Source: Oscillospiraceae bacterium
Lineage (GTDB): Bacteria > Bacillota > Clostridia > Oscillospirales > Acutalibacteraceae
Direction of reading: 5' to 3'
Assembly (NCBI GenBank): GCA_902790325.1
Contig: CADARP010000025.1
Span: 1-42,243 of the forward strand
DNA length: 42,243 nucleotides
The notes below the pieces were generated by a model. The model saw only the letters and a list, made by a program, of their open reading frames with translations. It did not search any database and was not told where the DNA came from. Both the position numbers and the translations under genes were made by a program. Below, in pieces: positions 1 through 8,865 of the stretch (the first letter of the stretch is position 1; the number at the start of each line of letters is the position of its first letter).

Positions 1-50
1 TCAAGGTGCTTCCCACGTCCGAAGGCTTCCCTCCCGCAACGTGCTTTGCT

Positions 51-79
51 ATTATATCCGAACACTCCCCATTTGTCAA
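51..79 (-). promoter_or_regulatory. Consensus sigma-A promoter firing off the left edge
   Basis: Read on the minus strand there is a perfect -35 TTGACA (74-79), a 17-bp spacer and a perfect -10 TATAAT (51-56). Transcription would start near 44 and leave the window, so the gene it serves is not visible. The first transcribed bases can form a GGGAAGC-rich hairpin, which would suit a structured leader or a stable RNA, but I cannot name it. The rest of 80-236 is AT-rich and holds a perfect 7-bp inverted repeat (179-185/191-197) and no gene that I can support. Confidence 0.75.
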
Positions 80-236
80 CCCCTATTTTTTGCCTTTTTT
101 CACCTTCTTTCAACTATTCCGGGCGTGTCATGATTGTCTGTCCACCACATCTTGTTTTCGATTGTTTTCATCGTTCGTCTATATATACATTATATAGATA
201 TAGCTGTGTGTGTGAACGTTCTGAAAAAACAGAAGT

Positions 237-1139
237 TCAAAAGAGGCCGCAGAGCAGCAGAATAGAGAAAGCGCCCGCGGCAAGGCCGATCCACTGCTTT
301 TTCGAGAACTTTTCTTTCCACACGACAAGCCCGATCAGCAGCGTGATGAGGATCGCGACGCCGTTGACCAGCGGGAAGAACACGATCGCGCGCATCGCGC
401 CGGCAAGGTAGGTGTTGATCTGGTTGCAGACGCCGATACCGACGCCGCTCATGAGCACATATACGGCAGTCTGTTTGCGCAGCTCCGGCTTCCATGCCGT
501 CGGCGGCTCGCCGTGCAGGCGCGTGTGCAGGACGGTCAGCACCGCGGAAAACACTGTGTAGACGACAAACGCCACGATCAGGAACATGCCGAGCTGCCCT
601 TTTTCGGGAGAATTCTGGTGCACCTTTTGCAGCACGCCGACGGCGCCGTTAAACAAAAACGCACCCAGACACAAAATCAGCCACCGCAGCGACATGCCGC
701 GCGTGTCGCTCTTTTTGTCCATGGAAAACACAAACGACAGCAGCATCAGCGCAATGCCGCCGTACTGTCCGATCGTGACCGCTTCGCCGTACAGCGCCAT
801 TCCCGACAGTGCGGGAATGACCATTGCGCAGAAGATGATCGTATTGGTATAAGACAGCGGTCCCGTTTGCAGCGCCATCATGTTCAGAAGCGTGAACAGC
901 GCCGTCGCCAGACCGTACATCGCACCCATGAGCGCAGTATACGCGCCGGGGACGCACAGCTCGCCCTTGACGAGGCTGATCGCAGCCAGCGTTGCCAGCG
1001 ATAAAAACGCGGAAACGGTATTGAACAGATACAGATCTCCGTTGTGCGAAACGCATTTCTTGCTGAAATCATTGCGCGCAACGGCACAGGCAAGGACGCT
1101 GAACAGGATCGAGACCGCCAGCAGAATATAGTTTTGCAA
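237..1139 (-). CDS. EamA/DMT-family multidrug or metabolite transporter
   Basis: This is an inner-membrane protein of about 300 residues made almost entirely of hydrophobic helices, consistent with the ten-helix fold of the EamA (drug/metabolite transporter) family; the substrate cannot be read from sequence. I place the start at the TTG at 1139, giving MQNYILLAVSILF, because a GGAGG Shine-Dalgarno (1148-1152 on the complement) lies 8 bases upstream. The open frame runs further 5', but that part is cysteine/arginine-rich, crosses the promoter and does not resemble the family. The last helix is followed directly by the stop, with only a weak TTCTG/CAGAA hairpin as possible terminator. The gene is divergent from the glycosyltransferase at 1292 and appears monocistronic. 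Confidence 0.85.
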   Translation of the reverse strand: MQNYILLAVSILFSVLACAVARNDFSKKCVSHNGDLYLFNTVSAFLSLATLAAISLVKGELCVPGAYTALMGAMYGLATALFTLLNMMALQTGPLSYTNTIIFCAMVIPALSGMALYGEAVTIGQYGGIALMLLSFVFSMDKKSDTRGMSLRWLILCLGAFLFNGAVGVLQKVHQNSPEKGQLGMFLIVAFVVYTVFSAVLTVLHTRLHGEPPTAWKPELRKQTAVYVLMSGVGIGVCNQINTYLAGAMRAIVFFPLVNGVAILITLLIGLVVWKEKFSKKQWIGLAAGAFSILLLCGLF

Positions 1140-1173
1140 TTTAAACGCCTCCGTCTGCCGAAAACTCCCGTTT

Positions 1174-1201
1174 ATTATAGCAGATAGCACGCATTTTGCA
1201 A
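1174..1201 (-). promoter_or_regulatory. Promoter of the EamA transporter gene
   Basis: On the minus strand, -35 TTGCAA (1196-1201), 16-bp spacer, -10 TATAAT (1174-1179). It lies 35 bases upstream of the TTG start, leaving a short leader that includes the GGAGG ribosome-binding site. Confidence 0.7.
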
Positions 1202-1233
1202 GAGGCGCGCGAAAGGAATATGTGCAAAAAAGG

Positions 1234-1263
1234 TTGTACAAGCGGTTCCCGATGTGATACAAT
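1234..1263 (+). promoter_or_regulatory. Probable promoter of the GT-D glycosyltransferase gene
   Basis: -35 TTGTAC (1234-1239), 18-bp spacer, -10 TACAAT (1258-1263), ending 28 bases before the ATG at 1292. It sits back-to-back with the divergent transporter promoter. Confidence 0.55.
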
Positions 1264-1291
1264 CAAAACAGATCAAGAAAGAGGTGCGCTC

Positions 1292-2212
1292 ATGAGCAAG
1301 GTCAAAAAGCTTCTGCTGCTTTTCTGGAACCGCTTCGTCGATGTACGTAACCGTTTACGCCAAAAACGGCTGTACCGCCGGGACGCGCGGTATGTGCGCC
1401 GTCATGCCCCGCCGCAGGTGCTCTCCATCGGAGAGACGCTGGAGCTCGTCGCGCGCAAACAACTGTCCGTTTCCCGCTTCGGCGACGGCGAGATCAAACT
1501 CATCGCGGGAAAGAACATCTCCTTCCAAATGCAGTCCGCCGCGCTTTCCGATGCGCTCGGCAGCGTTCTGAAAAGCGACGACGACGGGTTTCTCGTGTGC
1601 ATTCCGGACATCTTTGACGACCGCGGCTATCTTCTCGACGCGCCCGCGGCACACTGGAGAAAACACCTTTCCGCGTTCCGTCCGGTCTGGTATGCCCATC
1701 TGCGACCGGGCAAGGTTTACGGCAACGCTTTCCTGTCCCGCTGTTACATGCAGCTGCGGGACAAAAAGATGTGCGCCGACTATTTCCGGCAAATGAAACA
1801 GATCTGGGACGGACAAGACGTCCTGCTGATCGAAGGCGAAAAAAGCCGGCTCGGGATCGGCAACGATCTTTTTGACAATGCGCGTTCTTTGCAGCGTATC
1901 CTCGGACCGGTCAAAAACGCTTTCGACAAATACGACGCGCTGTTCAATGCGGCAAAAACATACGGAAAAGACCGCCTGATCCTGCTCGCGCTCGGTCCGA
2001 CGGCCAGCGTAATGAGTTATGCGCTGTTCCGCGAGGGGTTTCGTGCGATCGATCTCGGCCATGCGGACGTGGAGTACGAATGGTTTCTGCAAGGTGCGCA
2101 GACGCGTGTCCCGATCCGGAACAAATTTGTCAACGAGGCCGGCGCGGGCGCAGACGTCGGCGAGCTGGAAGATGCGGCGTATCAAAGTCAGATCCTTATG
2201 AAAATCGTGTGA
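1292..2212 (+). CDS. GT-D fold glycosyltransferase (DUF1792-type)
   Basis: A cytosolic protein of 306 residues. It carries the family signature SRFGDGEIKLI (about residues 61-71, with the DGE acidic motif of GT-D enzymes) and a second conserved block EGEKSRLGIGNDLFDNA in the middle. Known members of this fold (the pneumococcal DUF1792 enzyme) add a glucose to serine-rich repeat adhesin glycans; others sit in polysaccharide loci. Here no adhesin or other glycan gene lies beside it, so acceptor and donor are unknown. The start is the ATG at 1292 after AAAGAGGTG; in-frame ATG codons further upstream lie before or inside the promoter. Endonuclease III follows after 19 bp and probably shares the transcript. 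Confidence 0.85.
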   Translation: MSKVKKLLLLFWNRFVDVRNRLRQKRLYRRDARYVRRHAPPQVLSIGETLELVARKQLSVSRFGDGEIKLIAGKNISFQMQSAALSDALGSVLKSDDDGFLVCIPDIFDDRGYLLDAPAAHWRKHLSAFRPVWYAHLRPGKVYGNAFLSRCYMQLRDKKMCADYFRQMKQIWDGQDVLLIEGEKSRLGIGNDLFDNARSLQRILGPVKNAFDKYDALFNAAKTYGKDRLILLALGPTASVMSYALFREGFRAIDLGHADVEYEWFLQGAQTRVPIRNKFVNEAGAGADVGELEDAAYQSQILMKIV

Positions 2213-2231
2213 GAGATGACGGGAGAAAGAG

Positions 2232-2870
2232 ATGAATAAAAAAGAAAAAGCGCTGTTCGCGGTGAACGCGCTCAAAAAGGAATATCCGGAAGCCCTGTGT
2301 TCGCTTGAGGCGGATGATCCGTTCCGGCTGCTTGTCGCCACGCGTCTGTCCGCGCAGTGTACGGATGCGCGCGTCAACCTCGTGACGCCCGCGCTGTTTG
2401 CCGAATTCGGCACGCCCGAATCGATGGCGGCAGCCGGCGTCGAACGCGTGGAGGAACTGATCCGTTCCTGCGGCTTCTATCGCATGAAAGCCCGCGATCT
2501 GATCGCGATGGCGCAAATGCTCGTCGCACAGTACGGCGGCATCGTGCCGGATTCCATCGAGGCGCTGACCGCGCTGCCCGGGATCGGCCGCAAGACCGCA
2601 AACCTGATCTGCGGCGACGTGTACGGTCAGCCGGGCGTCGTCGTTGCGGACACACACCTCATCCGTATCACGAACCTGCTGGGGCTTGTGCAGACAAAAG
2701 ACCCGTACAAAGTAGAACTCGCACTGCGCGAACTGCTGCCGGGTGATGAAAGCAACGATTTCTGTCACCGGTGCGTGCTGCACGGCCGCGCCGTATGTAT
2801 TGCGCGCAGACCGCAATGTGCCGGCTGCTGCCTGCAAAGCGTCTGCGACTATGCCGGTCATACCGCATGA
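2232..2870 (+). CDS. nth: Endonuclease III
   Basis: DNA glycosylase/AP lyase of base-excision repair, 212 residues, the normal length. It removes oxidised pyrimidines and nicks at the abasic site. Visible features: LSAQCTDARVN near residue 40, the helix-hairpin-helix LPGIGRKTANLI (115-126) with the Schiff-base lysine K121, the catalytic aspartate D140 in VADTHLIRI, and the C-terminal [4Fe-4S] ligands C189, C196, C199 and C205 with exact C-x6-C-x2-C-x5-C spacing. It lies 19 bp after the glycosyltransferase, and its 3' end overlaps the convergent small gene by 13 bp. Confidence 0.96.
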   Translation: MNKKEKALFAVNALKKEYPEALCSLEADDPFRLLVATRLSAQCTDARVNLVTPALFAEFGTPESMAAAGVERVEELIRSCGFYRMKARDLIAMAQMLVAQYGGIVPDSIEALTALPGIGRKTANLICGDVYGQPGVVVADTHLIRITNLLGLVQTKDPYKVELALRELLPGDESNDFCHRCVLHGRAVCIARRPQCAGCCLQSVCDYAGHTA

Positions 2871-3124
2871 AGCAAAAACATCGTGAGCGCGCAAACGCCT
2901 GCGCCCGCCAGCGCCGAGCCGAGTAAGGACAGGACGTTCCGCACCCTGCGCCGTACCCGTGTCGCGGGCGGTTTTCCCGCACTGCTCATCTGGCTTGCGC
3001 GCTCGCGCAGCTTGCCTTCGCTCACCGCGGAGAACTCGGGTTTTACCAAAAACAGAATGCGTTCAAAGTACTCGCAGTCTGTCTGCGTGATCTCCACAAC
3101 CTGCCGATTCACTCCCTTGATCAT
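2858..3124 (-). CDS. Small protein with C-terminal membrane segment, unknown function
   Basis: 88 residues beginning MIKGVNRQVVEI. The start at 3124 is preceded by AAAGGATGG at a suitable distance; an in-frame ATG seven codons upstream overlaps that site and is less likely. The N-terminal ~35 residues (VEITQTDCEYFERILFLVKPEF) look conserved in style and soluble, the middle is basic, and the last ~22 residues (LLGSALAGAGVCALTMFLLH) form one transmembrane helix, so the protein is probably tail-anchored. I do not recognise a family. It is convergent with nth and divergent from the exported phosphatase-like gene. Confidence 0.6.
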   Translation of the reverse strand: MIKGVNRQVVEITQTDCEYFERILFLVKPEFSAVSEGKLRERASQMSSAGKPPATRVRRRVRNVLSLLGSALAGAGVCALTMFLLHAV

Positions 3125-3235
3125 GGGCAAAATCCATCCTTTCATCCGTCACGTTCAGGGATAGTTTGACCGTCTTTTTCAGTGTTTATACAGCCGTTTT
3201 GAATATGGCCGCATGCGCCCGTTTTTGCCCTTTTT

Positions 3236-3312
3236 GGTGGATAACCCTGTGGAAAATGTGCATAACTTTGTGCCAAAACCTTGAATTTAAACCAGATTTA
3301 TGCGGTGAATAA
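3236..3312. promoter_or_regulatory. Cluster of DnaA-box-like 9-mers
   Basis: On the complement the sequence holds TTATCCACC (3236-3244), TTTTCCACA (3248-3256) and TTATGCACA (3257-3265). Each differs from the DnaA box TTATCCACA at one base, all are in the same orientation, and all lie within 30 bp. Poorer copies are TTTGGCACA (3269-3277) and TTATTCACC (3304-3312). An AT-rich stretch lies between the last two. The cluster occupies the divergent region between the small membrane protein and the exported phosphatase-like gene. DnaA binding is inferred, not shown. Confidence 0.45.
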
Positions 3313-3356
3313 GTTTTTTCGACATTGAAATCATACTGCAAAAGGAGGTGGTCCGG

Positions 3357-4262
3357 ATGCATAAAACCTGCCGGAAAACGTCCGCAAAACACGCCGTCCG
3401 CGCGCTGCTCACCCTGACGTTGGCAGCCGCTGCGGCAGAGCTGCGGTACTACCCGCGCTACCGCCGAGACGCATTCGATCTGGCGCCGCGATCCCACGAC
3501 GAGCTGCGCGTGACAAGCGCGAATGCGCGGTGTCTGAGTCCCGCCGATCTCGGCAAAAAAAGCTGGCTGTACCGCGCGTCACTGCTGCTGCGCGTCCTCG
3601 ACAGCGAACAGCCGGACGTGATCGGATTCCAGGAAGTCACGCGCGTCCATTACGCCTACCTGCAAGCGCACCTGCCCGGATATGAAAGCGTGATCGCCTA
3701 CCGGGACAAAAGCCCGCTTTCCGAAGGGTGTCCAATCTTCTACAACACGAAACGCTTTACACTGACGGACAAGGGCTCCTTCTGGCTGAGCGAAACGCCC
3801 GAGCGCAGCAGCAAATCCTGGGGCGCGGCGTTCCCGCGCGTCTGCTCCTACGTCATTCTGCGCGATCTGGACACGGACAAGCCGCTGGTGGTATTCAACA
3901 CGCACCTCGACCACGTCAGTGACGAGGCGCGCATCCGCGGCATCGGCGTCGTGCTGGAGAAGCTGAAACGGTTCGGCGACCTGCCGTGTGTGCTGATGGG
4001 CGATCTGAACGCCGTCGAGGACAGCGAGACATACCGCTGCGCGACACAACAGTTCGACGATGCGAAATACCGCACCGCCGATCCGCCGACCGGTCCGACG
4101 TACCAGAACTGGGGACAGGCGCTCGACCGGGAGAATATCGACTATTTCCTCATTTCCAAAACGGGGATCGCCGTGCAGTCCTATCAGATTCTCGATACGA
4201 CCTTCGACGGTGTGTACCCGAGCGACCACTTTCCGATCGCCCTGCGCTTGACGCTGGAATAA
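3357..4262 (+). CDS. Endonuclease/exonuclease/phosphatase-family protein, exported or membrane-anchored
   Basis: 301 residues with the DNase I-like (EEP) fold. Visible motifs are IGFQEV (metal-binding Glu near residue 93), FNTHLDHVSDEARIRG, MGDLNAV, the ENIDYFLI block and the terminal SDHFPI histidine. The N-terminus is basic followed by a short hydrophobic stretch (ALLTLTLAAAAAE), suggesting a signal anchor, so the enzyme probably acts outside the cytoplasm on a phosphodiester, sphingomyelin-like or sugar-phosphate substrate that cannot be specified. Start: ATG at 3357 after a very strong AAAGGAGGTGG; a GTG three codons upstream is inside that site. A strong terminator follows. Confidence 0.85.
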   Translation: MHKTCRKTSAKHAVRALLTLTLAAAAAELRYYPRYRRDAFDLAPRSHDELRVTSANARCLSPADLGKKSWLYRASLLLRVLDSEQPDVIGFQEVTRVHYAYLQAHLPGYESVIAYRDKSPLSEGCPIFYNTKRFTLTDKGSFWLSETPERSSKSWGAAFPRVCSYVILRDLDTDKPLVVFNTHLDHVSDEARIRGIGVVLEKLKRFGDLPCVLMGDLNAVEDSETYRCATQQFDDAKYRTADPPTGPTYQNWGQALDRENIDYFLISKTGIAVQSYQILDTTFDGVYPSDHFPIALRLTLE

Positions 4263-4278
4263 AACGCCTGAACATCCG

Positions 4279-4325
4279 ACAGGCTGCCGCGGTTGAAAAC
4301 GATCAACCGTGACAGCCTGTTTTGC
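4279..4325 (+). terminator. Rho-independent terminator after the EEP-family gene
   Basis: A long two-part stem: ACAGGCTG pairs with CAGCCTGT, enclosing GCGGTTGA/TCAACCGT around an AAACGA loop, followed by TTTTGCGTTTC. It lies 16 bases after the stop codon. Confidence 0.85.
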
Positions 4326-4340
4326 GTTTCTTTCCGTTTG

Positions 4341-5279
4341 TTATGCGCCCTCGCCGCCGTAAACATCGACGCCCATCTTATCGAGAATGTCCATCACTGT
4401 CCAGCGGATGTGATTCCTGGTGTACTCCGTCACGCCGTACAGGTAGGTGTTACGCACAAACGACTGCGCCTTTTCCTTCAACGATTCGCGTGCCGTGATC
4501 GAGAATTCCTGCGACCAGACCACGTCACCTTTGCTGTTCACGACATCGCAGACAACCGTTGCCTCTCCCTCCCAGCTGGCCACACAGTTGACCGACTTTC
4601 CGGTGCAGTCTTTCCAACTGCTGTCTCCTTCGGGGTAGGCGCCGTTGCCGCTCCAGTGATAGGACTCGCCGTTCTTGAGCTTGTCATATTCCGCAGTCAG
4701 TGTCAGCACTCTGCCGACGCGCGTATTCACTTCGGTATACACGGTATCGAAATCCTTTTTGTAGTGCGTCCATTCCACATCGGCGTTGAACAGCGCGTCG
4801 TTGCCTGTCTCTTCCCAACCCCACTCGGGATCGAATTCGTTCTTGTACGCCGTGATCTTGACTTTTTTCAGAGATTTGCATCCGGCGAATGCTTTCATGC
4901 TGACGTACGTGTCGCCGATGACCAGTGTGCGCAGGTTGGTGCAGTCCTCAAACGCGTGACTGCCGATGTAGCCGACGCCGTCCGAGATGACGACTTTCGT
5001 AATGTCCTTGCGGCCGGCAAACGCGCCGTCACTGACGCTCGAGACTGTATTGCCGCCGAGCTTTGCGGGGATGGTCAGCGTGCCGTTTACGACCGTCTTG
5101 TGTCCGGTGATAGTCGCAAATGCTTCGCCGTCGTCTTCGTACGGTCCGTCGACATAATACTGGAAACCGTCCGCGCTCTTGGCGGAAGCGGGCAGTACGA
5201 ACATCGTCAGCAGCGCCGCAACAGCGGCGAGCAGGGCAAGCATTCTTTTCCATGTGCGGGTGGTGTTGGTGTTTTTCAT
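4341..5279 (-). CDS. Secreted leucine-rich-repeat (BspA-like) protein
   Basis: 312 residues. A clear signal peptide occupies residues 1-33 (basic KNTNTTRTWKR, hydrophobic core, ASA cleavage site). It is followed by BspA-type LRR_5 units such as GAFAGRKDITKVVI, HAFEDCTNLRTLVI and KAFAGCKSLKKVKI, then a C-terminal ~150-residue region with paired cysteines and tryptophans (KDCTGKSVNCVASWEGEATV) that resembles an Ig-like ligand domain, and a helical tail. LRR_5 proteins of gut anaerobes usually act at the cell surface in binding. There is no LPXTG or other anchor, so it may be released. RBS AGAGGAG precedes the ATG. A 14-bp perfect palindrome lies about 107 bases upstream. Confidence 0.8.
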   Translation of the reverse strand: MKNTNTTRTWKRMLALLAAVAALLTMFVLPASAKSADGFQYYVDGPYEDDGEAFATITGHKTVVNGTLTIPAKLGGNTVSSVSDGAFAGRKDITKVVISDGVGYIGSHAFEDCTNLRTLVIGDTYVSMKAFAGCKSLKKVKITAYKNEFDPEWGWEETGNDALFNADVEWTHYKKDFDTVYTEVNTRVGRVLTLTAEYDKLKNGESYHWSGNGAYPEGDSSWKDCTGKSVNCVASWEGEATVVCDVVNSKGDVVWSQEFSITARESLKEKAQSFVRNTYLYGVTEYTRNHIRWTVMDILDKMGVDVYGGEGA

Positions 5280-5385
5280 TTTTTACTCCTCTTTTCTTTG
5301 TATTGTTTTGAGCGGTATTTCGGGGTTTGTCTGTCCCCCGTCGACACGCATACAATACCACACGTTTCACAGAATATGCGCCGAT

Positions 5386-5399
5386 TGTCAAATTTGACA
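5386..5399. promoter_or_regulatory. 14-bp perfect palindrome upstream of the LRR gene
   Basis: TGTCAAATTTGACA is a perfect dyad about 107 bp upstream of the start of the secreted LRR gene. It contains TTGACA, which could serve as a -35 element, although I see no good -10 at 17 bp. A dimeric repressor site is a reasonable guess. Confidence 0.35.
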
Positions 5400-5492
5400 C
5401 TCTTTTTGTCATTTTTGATGCAGGCGTGCCGTTCGCGACAAAAAGCGCATCCGCAAAAAAGCACGCTGTACGGGTTACCCACCGTGACAGCG

Positions 5493-5526
5493 CACGGGGC
5501 TGCGAGCATTCGCTCGCAGTCCCGTG
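5493..5526. terminator. Strong intergenic hairpin between rimO and the LRR gene
   Basis: A 15-bp stem with an ATTC loop (CACGGGGCTGCGAGC against GCTCGCAGTCCCGTG, one wobble). It lies 34 bp beyond the rimO stop. Neither strand has a good U-run right after it, so it may be a weak terminator or an RNA 3'-end stabiliser for recA-recX-rimO. Confidence 0.5.
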
Positions 5527-5559
5527 ATCGTTTCTGTTCCGATTGTTGACAGACCGCCC

Positions 5560-6891
5560 TCACAGGCACAGCACGTCGCGTCCGACGAGGTCGTATTCCT
5601 TCGTGTCGGTCACGCGCACCTCGGCAAAGTCGCCGGGTTCGTAGTTGCGGTCGCTTGTGAAGTACAGCACGCCGTCGATTTCGGGCGCGTCCATATATGT
5701 GCGGCCGACGTAGCAGTCGGCATATGCGTCATAGTCCTCCACCAGCACGGTGTATGTGCTGCCGATGCGGGCAAGGTTCTTGTCCTCGACGATGCTGTAC
5801 TGATCGTTCATCAGCACCTCTCCGCGGCGCTGCTTGACGTCGTCCTCGACCTGGCCGTCCATCTCATACGCCGCCGTGCCTGCCTGCGGCGAAAACGCAA
5901 AGCAGCCCATGCGGTCGAATTCCATCTCGTTGACGAACAGCGCCAGATTATCGAACGCATCCTCGTCCTCACCCGGGAAGCCGGTCATAAACGTCGTGCG
6001 GATCACGATGTCGGGCATGGCTTCGCGCAGCTTTTCGATCAGCGCACGGTTTTCCGCCGCCGTGCCGCGGCGGTTCATCGCCGCAAGGACACGGTCGTCC
6101 GCGTGCTGCAGCGGCAGATCCATATAGTGCAGCACCTTCGGTTCCGTCGCCATCACGTCGATCAGCTCATCCGTCACCTTGTCGGGATAGCAATACAGCA
6201 GCCGGATCCATTCGATCCCGTCGATCGCGCACAGCTCCCGCAGCAGCGCCGGCAGACGCAGCTCGCCGTACAGATCCATACCGTAGTTCGTCGTGTCCTG
6301 CGCGATCAGGATCAGCTCTTTGACGCCTGTTTCCGCAAGCTGCCGCGCCTCCTCGACGATGCTTTCCGTCGGGCGGCTGCGGAACGCGCCGCGGATGGAC
6401 GGGATCGCGCAGTAGGTGCAGCAGTTGGAGCAGCCGTCCGCGATCTTGAGATACGCCCAGTATTCCGGCGTCGTCAAAAGCCGCTGCCCGTCGAGCGGCA
6501 GTCCGCTCTGGTCCGGGCACTCGAACAGCCGCGTGTCCTGCGTCAGTGCCTTCTCTACCAGATCGGCAACGCTGCCGTTTGCGCCGATGCCGACCACCGC
6601 GTCGACCTCCGGGAATTCCGAGAGAATCTCCTCGCGCTGTGTCTGCACAAGGCAGCCGGTCACGACGATCTTGCGGATCACGCCCTCATTCTTCATCTCG
6701 ACCATATCGAGGATGTTCTCGATCGCCTCGCGCTTCGCGTCGTCGATGAACGCGCATGTGTTGATGATCACCGCGTCCGCGCCGTCAATGTAATCCACGA
6801 TCTCAAAGCCCTTTTCCTGCAGGGCAGCCAACATCATTTCGGCGTCCACCTGATTCTTCGGACAGCCCAGAGAGATCATTCCGACTCGCAT
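5560..6891 (-). CDS. rimO: Ribosomal protein S12 methylthiotransferase RimO
   Basis: 443 residues, the usual length. A radical-SAM enzyme with two [4Fe-4S] clusters that adds a methylthio group to the conserved aspartate of ribosomal protein S12. The N-terminal UPF0004 domain has MISLGCPKNQVDAE, which distinguishes RimO from MiaB, with cluster ligands C10, C46 and C80. The radical-SAM motif C154-x3-C158-x2-C161 follows in GCSNCCTYCAIPSIRG, and a C-terminal TRAM-like domain completes it. GAAGGAG precedes the ATG, which overlaps the end of recX by 16 bp, so it is the third gene of recA-recX-rimO. Confidence 0.96.
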   Translation of the reverse strand: MRVGMISLGCPKNQVDAEMMLAALQEKGFEIVDYIDGADAVIINTCAFIDDAKREAIENILDMVEMKNEGVIRKIVVTGCLVQTQREEILSEFPEVDAVVGIGANGSVADLVEKALTQDTRLFECPDQSGLPLDGQRLLTTPEYWAYLKIADGCSNCCTYCAIPSIRGAFRSRPTESIVEEARQLAETGVKELILIAQDTTNYGMDLYGELRLPALLRELCAIDGIEWIRLLYCYPDKVTDELIDVMATEPKVLHYMDLPLQHADDRVLAAMNRRGTAAENRALIEKLREAMPDIVIRTTFMTGFPGEDEDAFDNLALFVNEMEFDRMGCFAFSPQAGTAAYEMDGQVEDDVKQRRGEVLMNDQYSIVEDKNLARIGSTYTVLVEDYDAYADCYVGRTYMDAPEIDGVLYFTSDRNYEPGDFAEVRVTDTKEYDLVGRDVLCL

Positions 6892-7505
6892 AGAGTATCG
6901 TCTCCTTCTTCTTCGATCTGCCGCAGCGCGCTGCGGATATCGCCGTAGCCGTATCCCAGCCGCTGCAGCGCGGCGATCGTGCGCCGCAGGCCCTTCTCGT
7001 CACCGTACTTGCCGGCGAATTTGGTTTTCAATAATTCTATGATACACACATCCGCTGAGAAGTCAAGTCCCCCGACGGCAGCCTCTGCCGTTTCGCGGTC
7101 GACGCCCTTCTGCAAAAGCTCCTGCATGATGCGGCGCGGCGCGCACTTTTTGCGCCGCAGCAGCTCGGCGGCATAATTCTCCGCATAGCGCGTATCATCC
7201 AAAAGCCGCAGTTCCGTCAGCCTGTCCGCCGCCGCTTCCGCCGCCTCATCGCCGTAATCCTCTCGCAGCCGCTCGATGATCTGCCTGCGCGTGCGATCCT
7301 GATAAGACAGCAGACTCGCACCCTTGTTGAACGCACGCCGTCCGTTCGCCTCGCGCAGGAAATCCGCCGCTTCCGCCGCCGTCAGCTCCGCGCCGTCGCG
7401 TATGCCGCACGTGCCGAAATACAGGGAATCGACGGTGGTTTGGTATTCACCGTCGATATAGATGTGTATTTTGTCCCTGTTGCCCGGTTTGACCGTCAGC
7501 TTCAT
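6876..7505 (-). CDS. recX: RecA regulator RecX
   Basis: 209 residues of three-helix RecX repeats, for example LLSYQDRTRRQIIERLREDYGD and LLRRKKCAPRRIMQELLQKG. RecX binds RecA filaments and limits or tunes strand exchange. It directly follows recA: the recA TGA and the recX ATG form TGATATG, so translation is probably coupled, and there is little Shine-Dalgarno of its own. A TTG seven codons upstream would overlap recA and has no ribosome site. An N-terminal beta-rich extension (KLTVKPGNRDKIHIYIDGEY) is typical of the Clostridia form. Confidence 0.92.
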   Translation of the reverse strand: MKLTVKPGNRDKIHIYIDGEYQTTVDSLYFGTCGIRDGAELTAAEAADFLREANGRRAFNKGASLLSYQDRTRRQIIERLREDYGDEAAEAAADRLTELRLLDDTRYAENYAAELLRRKKCAPRRIMQELLQKGVDRETAEAAVGGLDFSADVCIIELLKTKFAGKYGDEKGLRRTIAALQRLGYGYGDIRSALRQIEEEGDDTLCESE

Positions 7506-7506
7506 A

Positions 7507-8658
<1,152 letters not shown>

Positions 8659-8676
8659 AAAAATCTCCTCCGTTTC

Positions 8677-8690
8677 TGTACAAATGTTCG
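8677..8690 (-). promoter_or_regulatory. Candidate LexA (SOS) box of recA
   Basis: On the recA strand the sequence is CGAACATTTGTACA, close to the Gram-positive SOS box CGAACRNRYGTTYG, with the left half intact and the right half imperfect. It lies around and just after the expected transcription start, a normal repressor position. Confidence 0.6.
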
Positions 8691-8702
8691 TTTATGGTTG
8701 TC

Positions 8703-8731
8703 ATTATACCGTATTTCTACGGTAAATGCAA
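8703..8731 (-). promoter_or_regulatory. recA promoter
   Basis: -35 TTGCAT (8726-8731), 17-bp spacer, perfect -10 TATAAT (8703-8708). The spacer contains a small dyad, CCGTA-GAAA-TACGG. Confidence 0.8.
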
Positions 8732-8770
8732 GCGCTAAATAAAAAAATCTGAAGAAATTGAAAAAAAGGC

Positions 8771-8799
8771 TTGCATTTTCTGCGAGAATCTGTTAAGAT
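8771..8799 (+). promoter_or_regulatory. rpmB promoter
   Basis: -35 TTGCAT (8771-8776), 17-bp spacer, -10 TAAGAT (8794-8799). It is divergent from the recA promoter and about 60 bp before the rpmB start. Confidence 0.65.
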
Positions 8800-8865
8800 A
8801 CCTTTTGCTATCTTTGACGATGTATTTCGTATGGGCTAAATCGCAGCTGTAAGGAGGTGCCGATC

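Noticed and set aside
34-46. The 13-mer CCCTCCCGCAACG shared with 16567-16579, which resembles part of SRP (4.5S) RNA
   Set aside because: In a 42-kb window chance pairs of shared 13-mers are expected, and neither site has the conserved SRP loop GGAAG/AGCA or a flanking SRP-like fold.
3236-3312. Chromosomal replication origin
   Set aside because: There is no dnaA, dnaN, rpmH, rnpA or gyrase gene nearby, and the boxes are few and imperfect; a DnaA-binding site remains possible but not oriC.
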